Source: an uncultured Alphaproteobacteria bacterium
Lineage (GTDB): Bacteria; Pseudomonadota; Alphaproteobacteria; Caulobacterales; Caulobacteraceae
Direction: 5' to 3'
Length of the DNA stretch: 64,000 bases
Assembly (NCBI GenBank): GCA_903822175.1
Contig: CAIJOB010000038.1
Coordinates: forward strand, 1-64,000
The notes beneath the pieces are model-generated. The model was given only the letters and a program-made list of their open reading frames with translations. It searched no databases and was not told the origin of the DNA. Position numbers and translations under genes: made by a program. Below are positions 58,528-64,000 of this stretch, piece by piece (position 1 is the stretch's first letter; each line of letters begins with the position of its first letter).

Positions 58528-59622
58528 CTACTTAGGCGGAAGCACGCCGCGGCGCATCTGGTCCAGTTCGATGCTCTCGAACAGCGCCTTGAAGTTGCCC
58601 TCGCCGAAGCCCTCGTTGCCCTTGCGCTGGATCAGCTCGAAGAAGATCGGGCCGATCATGTTTTCGGTGAAGATCTGCAGCAGCAGGCCCTGGCCCTCGG
58701 TCGGCGCGCCGTCGATCAGGATCTTGTCGGCCTGCAGCCGCTGGACGTCCTCGCCGTGGCCGGGGACGCGCGCGTCGATGCCGTCGAAATAGGTGTCGAT
58801 GGTGTCCTGGAACTTCACGCCACCGTCGCGCATGGTCTCGACCGATTCGTAGATGTCGTTGGTGCCCAGCGCCACGTGCTGGATGCCTTCACCCTTGTAG
58901 TCCTTGAGGAATTCCTCGATCTGCGAGTGCTCGTCCTGGCTCTCGTTGAGCGGGATGCGGATCTTGCCGCAGGGGCTGGTCATCGCCTTGGAGACCAGCG
59001 CGGTCTGCTTCCCCTCGATGTCGAAATAACGGATCTCGCGGAAGTTGAAGATGCGTTCGTAGAAGCCGGCCCAGACCGCCATGTTGCCGCGCTGGACGTT
59101 GTGGGTCAGGTGGTCGAGGTAGGTCAGGCCCTTGGCGTTGCCAGCCGCCGCCTCCGCCGCCCCGGGGATCGGCACGAAGTCGACGTCATAGATCTCCTGC
59201 GCCCCGTAGCGGTCGACCAGATAGAGGTTCGAGCCGCCGATGCCTTCGATCGCGGGAATGTTCAGCTCCATGGGACCGACCGGACCCTGGATCGCTTTGG
59301 CGCCGCGCTCGACGGCCAGCTGCAGCGCCTTGGCGGCGTCCTTGACGCGGAAGGCCATGGCGTTGGCTGAGGGACCGTGGGCGTCGCGGAACGCCGCGGC
59401 CTGGCCCGAGGGCTCCATGTTGAGGATGAAGTTGATGTCGCCCTGGCGGAAGCGCAGCACGTTCTTCGAGCGGTGCTTCGAGACCGCGGTGAAGCCCATC
59501 AGCTCGAACAGGCCCTTCAGCCGCTCCGGCTCCGGCGAGGTGAACTCGACGAACTCGAAGCCGTCGGTGCCCAGCGGGTTCTCGAAGAGGTCGCGGCCTG
59601 GCGCCTGAGCTTGCACGGTCAT
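58528..59622 (-). CDS. hppD: 4-hydroxyphenylpyruvate dioxygenase
   Basis: 364 aa. Two vicinal-oxygen-chelate halves; Fe ligands His in LDHLTHNVQRG, His in IQHVALGTNDI and Glu in GPIFFELIQRKG; C-terminal FKALFESIELDQMRRG closes the site. Converts 4-hydroxyphenylpyruvate to homogentisate. First gene of the catabolic operon; an AACTAGTT-centred dyad lies upstream. Confidence 0.95.
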   Translation of the reverse strand: MTVQAQAPGRDLFENPLGTDGFEFVEFTSPEPERLKGLFELMGFTAVSKHRSKNVLRFRQGDINFILNMEPSGQAAAFRDAHGPSANAMAFRVKDAAKALQLAVERGAKAIQGPVGPMELNIPAIEGIGGSNLYLVDRYGAQEIYDVDFVPIPGAAEAAAGNAKGLTYLDHLTHNVQRGNMAVWAGFYERIFNFREIRYFDIEGKQTALVSKAMTSPCGKIRIPLNESQDEHSQIEEFLKDYKGEGIQHVALGTNDIYESVETMRDGGVKFQDTIDTYFDGIDARVPGHGEDVQRLQADKILIDGAPTEGQGLLLQIFTENMIGPIFFELIQRKGNEGFGEGNFKALFESIELDQMRRGVLPPK

Positions 59623-59651
59623 CGGCGGAATCTCCTGTTCGGGCGAGGTCG

Positions 59652-59672
59652 TATCATATGAAACTAGTTATC
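59652..59672. promoter_or_regulatory. Candidate MarR operator before hppD
   Basis: A dyad centred on AACTAGTT (59662-59669), with imperfect outer arms (TGAAACTAGTTATC), lies 30-50 bases upstream of the hppD ATG. The interval is AT-rich for this genome. Likely target of the MarR regulator at the operon's end; not proven. Confidence 0.45.
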
Positions 59673-59757
59673 GGTAGCGGGAAGACAAGACTCGGGCGGC
59701 CTGATAGCTGAACGCCTTGAGCTGCCTTCAGGATCGCGATGCTCCGCAAGACCCCAA

Positions 59758-60318
59758 ATGCTTCGTAAGACCTATGACTGGGTGATGTCGCTGGCCGCGC
59801 GGCCGCAGGCTCCGGTGGCGCTGGCCGTCCTGGCCTTCTGCGAGGGCGTGTTCTTCCCGATTCCCGTCGACGTGCTGCTGATGCCCGTGGTGTTGGGGCG
59901 ACGCGATCGCGCGATGCTCTACGCGGCGATGACGCTGGTGTGCTCGATCCTGGGTGGCTCGTGCGGCTATGCAATCGGTCACTTCCTGCAGCCTGTGGGC
60001 CGCTGGATCCTGTCGCTGACCGGTGGGAACTTCGATCAGTTCGCCGCTTGGTATGGGCACTGGGGCGCGATCCTGATCGCCGTGCCGATCCCCTACAAGC
60101 TGACCGCCATCGCCTCAGGCATGATGCAGCTGGACTTCAAGCTGTTCATCCTGGTCTCCATCCTGGTCCGCGGCCTGCGGTACGGCGGTGAGGCGCTGCT
60201 GCTCAAGGTCTATGGCGAGCCGATTCGCGCCTTCGTGGAAAAGCGCCTGGCCCTGGTGGCGAGCGGCGCGGCCCTGGCGGTCGTGGGCCTCATCATGGTC
60301 TTGAAGTTCGTTCATTAG
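59758..60318 (+). CDS. YqaA/DedA-like membrane protein
   Basis: 186 aa, COG1238 SNARE-associated group. Four to five helices; the characteristic segment PIPVDVLLMPVVLGRR and GGSCGYAIGHFLQPVG with a central Gly. Family members are tied to envelope maintenance and lipid translocation. Starts a plus-strand run with dsbB and coq7 (50-base gap to dsbB). Confidence 0.82.
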   Translation: MLRKTYDWVMSLAARPQAPVALAVLAFCEGVFFPIPVDVLLMPVVLGRRDRAMLYAAMTLVCSILGGSCGYAIGHFLQPVGRWILSLTGGNFDQFAAWYGHWGAILIAVPIPYKLTAIASGMMQLDFKLFILVSILVRGLRYGGEALLLKVYGEPIRAFVEKRLALVASGAALAVVGLIMVLKFVH

Positions 60319-60368
60319 ACCCCTCGTTCACTAGGCTGAGGCCTGAAAGCCAAGCTATAGAGGCCTCA

Positions 60369-60881
60369 ATGTCCGCGTTGCTGCGCCCCTTCCTCGACCG
60401 CTGGCGGTTCGTCGCCCTGTTGATTTCCGGCGCCATGCTGGGCGCAGCGCACGCCTTCCAGACCTTCGGCGGGCTGGCTCCTTGCGAGCTCTGCCTGAAG
60501 CAGCGGACGGTCTATTGGGTGGCGATGGGCGTGAGCGCCGCCGCGATGATCGTGGTGCGCCTGCCGGGCGGGCCGCGCTGGCGCGAGGCGACCTGCTGGC
60601 TGCTGGCGTGCGTGTTCCTGGCGAGCGTCGGGGTCGCGGGCTACCACGCCGGCGTCGAATGGAAGTTCTGGCCAGGGCCGGCGAGTTGTTCCGGCGGCGG
60701 CCACGTCTCCATGGCCGACCTCAAGGCCTTGCTGGACGGCGGCGGGGTGAAGATGCCGGACTGCGACAAGCCCGCCTGGGTGTTTCTGGGCGTTTCCATG
60801 GCCGGCTGGAACGCGCTGGCGTCGGTGATGTTCACGGCGCTGAGCGTGGCCGCGGCGCTTCGGGAGCGGCGCAAGTCATGA
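60369..60881 (+). CDS. dsbB: Disulfide bond formation protein B
   Basis: 170 aa, four helices. First redox pair CELC (39-42), then a periplasmic loop with the second pair (ASCSGG and MPDCDKPAW). Re-oxidises DsbA with quinone as acceptor. Its TGA overlaps the coq7 ATG (ATGA); the coupling of a quinone-using enzyme to a quinone-synthesis gene is neat. Confidence 0.9.
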   Translation: MSALLRPFLDRWRFVALLISGAMLGAAHAFQTFGGLAPCELCLKQRTVYWVAMGVSAAAMIVVRLPGGPRWREATCWLLACVFLASVGVAGYHAGVEWKFWPGPASCSGGGHVSMADLKALLDGGGVKMPDCDKPAWVFLGVSMAGWNALASVMFTALSVAAALRERRKS

Positions 60882-61441
60882 GCGAAAAGCCCATTCCTGC
60901 GCGGCCTGGACGCGGCGCGAGCGCGGCGCGGATGGCCGAGATCCTGCGCGTCGACCATGCTGGCGAAATGGCCGCCGTCGCGATCTATCGCGGTCAGCGG
61001 GTGGTGCTCGGCGAGGCCAAGGGGCATGAGCGCATCGCCGGCCAGATGGCGGAGCTGGAGGCCCAGGAGGCCGTTCATCTGGCCCGTTTCGACAAACTCC
61101 TGACCGAGCGCCGGGTGCGCCCCACGGCGCTGGCGCCGGTCTGGCGGGCGGCGGCCTTTGCGCTGGGGGCCGGCACGGCGCTGATGGGCGACAAGGCCGC
61201 GCACGCCTGCACCGACGCGGTCGAGACGGTGATCGAAGAGCACTATGCCCAGCAGATCGCCGAGCTTTCAGCGCGCGAACCCGAACTGGCGGCCGAGCTT
61301 TCCGCGTTCCGCGACGAGGAGCTGGCGCACCGCGACCTGGCGGTCGAAGAGGGCGCGCGCGAGGCGCCGGGCTACGCCCTGCTGTCGGCGGTGATCCGCA
61401 CCGGCTGCCGCGCCGCGATCAAGATCAGCGAGAAGCTTTAG
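60878..61441 (+). CDS. coq7: Demethoxyubiquinone hydroxylase, COQ7 family
   Basis: 187 aa di-iron carboxylate protein. Ligands: Glu in VDHAGEMAAVAIYRG, ExxH in QEAVHLARF, Glu in VIEEHYAQQI and ExxH in DEELAHRDLAVE. Late hydroxylation step of ubiquinone synthesis. Alphaproteobacteria often have COQ7 in place of UbiF. The last 17 bases overlap the converging nodT-type gene. Confidence 0.93.
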   Translation: MSEKPIPARPGRGASAARMAEILRVDHAGEMAAVAIYRGQRVVLGEAKGHERIAGQMAELEAQEAVHLARFDKLLTERRVRPTALAPVWRAAAFALGAGTALMGDKAAHACTDAVETVIEEHYAQQIAELSAREPELAAELSAFRDEELAHRDLAVEEGAREAPGYALLSAVIRTGCRAAIKISEKL

Positions 61442-62906
61442 GGTCTGTCCCGGTCTTCCAGCCGCCGCCCAAGGATTGGATCAACGCCACGGCGGTGGTC
61501 TGCCGCGCCGCCGCCGATTGGGCGACCGCGCGCCGCGCCGTGTAGGCGGTGGTCTCGGCGGTGACCACGTCGGTGTAGCTGATCTGGCCCGACTGATACT
61601 GGTTGATGACGATCCGCTCGGCGGCGTCGGCGGCGGTCGAGGCCTGGATACGCAGCGCCGCCTGCTGAGCCAGGACGCGGGTGGCGGCCAGCTCGTTTTC
61701 GACGTTCTCCAGGGCCTCCAGCACCGTCTCGCGGTACTGGGCGACGGTCTGGTCGTGGGTGGCCTTGGCTTGCTTTACGCGGGCGATACGGGCGCCGCCG
61801 TCGAACAGGGTCTCGGCGACGGACGCGCCATAGCTCCACAGCGAACTGGAGCTGGAGATCAGGTGGCCGAGCTCCGAGGCCGCATAGCCGTAGGAGCCGG
61901 TGAGCGACACGGTCGGGAAGAAGGCGGCGGTCTGGATGCCGATCTGGGCGTTGGCGGCCTGCACCTTGCGCTCCGCCGTGGCGATATCGGGCCGGCGTTG
62001 CAGGAGCGTCGAGGGGACCATGGCGGGGATGGCCGGCACGGTGCCGACCCAGGGCGCGGCGGCCAGGGTGAAGTTGCCCGGCGCCTCGCCCACCAGGACG
62101 GCGATGGCGTGTTCGAAGTTCGAGCGCTGCTGGTCGAGCCCGGCGAGGTCGGCCTGGGCGTTCGCGAGCTGGGTCTGGGCCTGATAGACGTCGCTGCGCA
62201 CCGTGACGCCCGCGTTGTAGCGGTTCTGGGCGATGGTCAGGGCGCGCTGGTAAGCGGTGATGGTCGCCTGGTCGATGGCGATCTCGGCGTCGGCCTCGCG
62301 CAGCCCGAAGTAGTCGGTGGCGAGCTCGCCCTGGGCGGAGAGCCGCGCGGCGGCGAGCTGGGCGGCGGTGGCCTGGGCGGTGGCGTTGGCCGATTCGATG
62401 CTGCGGCGCACGGCGCCCCAGATGTCGGGCTCCCAGGTCGCGCCGATGCCGGCCCGGTACTGGGTGGAGGTCGACGAGCCGCCGGCGCCGGTGACGATGG
62501 TCGTGCCGCCGGCCCCGGTGATCACCGTGCCGGAGCCCGAGCCGCTCTTGGCGCCGGTGCCGGACTTGGTGCCGCTGCCGGTCAGGTCGACGGTCGGGAA
62601 GAGGCCGGCGCGCTGCTCGCTGACCACAGCGCGCGCCTCGCGGTAGGCGGCCTCGGCGGCGATGATGTTCTGGTTGTTGACCTGCACCTTGGTCTCAAGG
62701 CCGGTCAGGATCGGGTCGCCGAACAGCGACCACCAATCGCCGCGGTCAAGCGTGTCCGCGGGCGCGGCCGGCGACCAGCCCGACGCTTCCTTGAAGGTCG
62801 GCGAAATGGGGGCTGAGGGCCGCACATAGTTGGGCCCGACGGCGCAGCCGGTAAGGGCGGCGCAGGCGAGCGCAATGGCGGTGGTCGTGTACAGGGCGTG
62901 CTTCAT
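61425..62906 (-). CDS. NodT/TolC-family efflux outer-membrane lipoprotein
   Basis: 493 aa. Lipobox ALTGC (Cys21), then two TolC repeats: Gln/Ala-rich helices and beta strands (first [17 protein letters not shown], second [17 protein letters not shown]). A Gly/Ser/Thr-rich insert ([19 protein letters not shown]) breaks the first strand. Channel partner of the RND pump whose gene overlaps it (ATGA). Extends 17 bases into coq7. Confidence 0.92.
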   Translation of the reverse strand: MKHALYTTTAIALACAALTGCAVGPNYVRPSAPISPTFKEASGWSPAAPADTLDRGDWWSLFGDPILTGLETKVQVNNQNIIAAEAAYREARAVVSEQRAGLFPTVDLTGSGTKSGTGAKSGSGSGTVITGAGGTTIVTGAGGSSTSTQYRAGIGATWEPDIWGAVRRSIESANATAQATAAQLAAARLSAQGELATDYFGLREADAEIAIDQATITAYQRALTIAQNRYNAGVTVRSDVYQAQTQLANAQADLAGLDQQRSNFEHAIAVLVGEAPGNFTLAAAPWVGTVPAIPAMVPSTLLQRRPDIATAERKVQAANAQIGIQTAAFFPTVSLTGSYGYAASELGHLISSSSSLWSYGASVAETLFDGGARIARVKQAKATHDQTVAQYRETVLEALENVENELAATRVLAQQAALRIQASTAADAAERIVINQYQSGQISYTDVVTAETTAYTARRAVAQSAAARQTTAVALIQSLGGGWKTGTDPKASR

Positions 62907-64000
62907 GCGGGCTGGACCTGGCCTGGGCCGCTCCCGGCCGCGCCGGGCGCGCCGTCCTGAGGGCCGCGGTGGCGGCTGAGGTGGCGTTCGTCGCGCTGAC
63001 GCCGCAACCGGTCGAGATAGATGTAGACCACAGGGGTGGTCAGAAGGGTGAGCAGCTGGCTGGCGATCAGCCCGCCGATGATGGCGATGCCCAGCGGCTG
63101 GCGCAGCTCCGAGCCCTCGCCAAAGCCGATGGCGAGCGGGAGCGCGCCGAGGCCCGCGGCGAGTGTGGTCATCAGGATCGGGCGGAAGCGCAGCAGGCAG
63201 GCCTCGCGGATCGCCTCCTGGGCCGAGAGCCCGCGGCTTCGCTGGGCGTCCAGGGCGAAGTCGATGATCAGGATGGCGTTCTTCTTCACCAAGCCGATCA
63301 GCAGGAAGATGCCGATGAGCGCGATGACCGAGAATTCCATCTTGAAGATCATCAACATCAGCAGCGCCCCGAACCCCGCCGAGGGCAGGGTGGAGATCAC
63401 GGTGATTGGATGGATCAGGCTCTCGTAGAGGATGCCCAGCACGATGTAGATCGTCACCAGGGCGGCCAGGATCAGCACCGGCTCCTGCTTCAGGTTGTCG
63501 GCGAAGCTCTTGGCGGTGCCAGCGAAGGCGCCGCGCACATTGGTCGGCATGCCGATGTCGGCCTCAGCCTGGGTGATCGCCACCGTGGCGTCGGACAGCG
63601 ATTTTCCGTCCACCATGTTGAACGAGATCGTGGTCGCCAGCTCGCCGTCCTGGTGATTGATCCCCGACGGCGTGGCGCGGTTGTAGAAGCGCGCGATCGC
63701 CGAGAGCGGGATCATCTTGCGTACGGCGGTGTTGAGCGCGCTGCCGGTGCCAGGGTCGCGGGCGCCCGGGTTGGCGGCCTGGGTGGTGGCCGAGCCGTTG
63801 GCGCCGGACGCGCCGCCCGAGCCTTTCGAGAAGCCGCCGGTCGAGGCGCTGACCTGAGTGGCGGCGGCGTTGGCGGCGGCGACCTGGGCGGCGCTCTGGC
63901 GCCCGCCGGTGGCGCGCGCGGTGGCGGCTTCGGCCACATTGGTGTTGGGCGTCGGCGCGTTCACCGGGCTGGAGGCCGGCACATAGATGTTGTTCAGCGA
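62903..64000 (-). CDS. RND efflux permease, C-terminal part, cut by the window edge
   Basis: The frame is open to the right edge ([12 protein letters not shown] at the visible start), so at least 366 codons of the 3' part are present; the usual protein is about 1030 aa. MdtB/C-type sequence: [77 protein letters not shown]. Between IYVPAS and [10 protein letters not shown], usually a few residues apart, lies an insert of about 80 residues rich in Ala, Gly, Asn, Thr, Ser. Its C-terminus has an added Gly/Gln/Pro-rich tail. Confidence 0.9.
   Translation of the reverse strand, partial: SLNNIYVPASSPVNAPTPNTNVAEAATARATGGRQSAAQVAAANAAATQVSASTGGFSKGSGGASGANGSATTQAANPGARDPGTGSALNTAVRKMIPLSAIARFYNRATPSGINHQDGELATTISFNMVDGKSLSDATVAITQAEADIGMPTNVRGAFAGTAKSFADNLKQEPVLILAALVTIYIVLGILYESLIHPITVISTLPSAGFGALLMLMIFKMEFSVIALIGIFLLIGLVKKNAILIIDFALDAQRSRGLSAQEAIREACLLRFRPILMTTLAAGLGALPLAIGFGEGSELRQPLGIAIIGGLIASQLLTLLTTPVVYIYLDRLRRQRDERHLSRHRGPQDGAPGAAGSGPGQVQPA

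Overview
The window is very GC-rich and reads as chromosome of a Caulobacterales alphaproteobacterium, most like Phenylobacterium or Caulobacter. Pointers are the order lgt, MidA-type methyltransferase, pgeF, prs; the BMFP/UbiK, YbjN, proC stretch; PutA without a DNA-binding domain beside a divergent Lrp regulator; NodT-type efflux lipoproteins; and many small alphaproteobacterial proteins. It is almost entirely ordinary, densely packed chromosome with many 1-4 bp start/stop overlaps. I saw no phage, IS element, CRISPR array or rRNA; one tRNA (Leu-CAA) is present.

Layout. 1-0.9 kb: an open frame running in from the left edge whose codon use and composition do not match the rest; it may be foreign or an assembly join. 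0.9-4.6 kb (-): prs, pgeF, methyltransferase, lgt. 4.7-7.3 kb (+): ubiK-like, ybjN-like, proC, an endonuclease III-like protein. 7.3-10 kb (-): methyltransferase and an EnvZ/OmpR-type two-component system, then ilvE. 11-12.7 kb (-): a membrane protein, and a coupled folate/pterin set (25-aa membrane peptide, FolM/PTR1-like reductase, folB). 12.8-22 kb: SMP-30 lactonase, aldehyde dehydrogenase, HSL-type esterase, nhaA, AhpD-like and SDR proteins, HxlR regulator, selO, EamA exporter, gluQ. 23-24.3 kb: a TetR regulator facing two 33-codon hydrophobic peptides, with nearly identical operators in front of the regulator/first peptide and in front of the second; this is the most original-looking unit. 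24.5-33.3 kb: HNH protein, NCS2 permease, then a secreted peptide-use cluster (truncated M61-like peptidase, amidohydrolase, full-length M61-like peptidase, APC permease, exported RidA).

33.4-39.3 kb: an outer-membrane porin with a possible Pho box, FKBP lipoprotein, OsmC, small proteins, sulfotransferase-like protein, cysK. 39.5-46.2 kb (+): a tightly coupled HAD phosphatase, class III aminotransferase, ureohydrolase, alpha/beta-hydrolase with Cys as nucleophile, N-acyltransferase, acyl carrier protein and ketosynthase, which looks like a compact unassigned biosynthetic cluster. 46.2-54.2 kb: secreted protein, HupE/UreJ, putA with its Lrp regulator, tRNA-Leu, feoAB behind a Fur-box-like dyad. 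54.6-59.6 kb (-): tyrosine/homogentisate catabolic operon (hppD, isoaspartyl peptidase, hmgA, small protein, FAH, marR). 59.7-64 kb: YqaA, dsbB, coq7, then an RND efflux operon (permease cut by the right edge, NodT outer-membrane factor).

Calls rest on reading motifs, spacing and start sites by eye. No searches were run, so family names are recognition and pathway roles for the unassigned clusters are inference.
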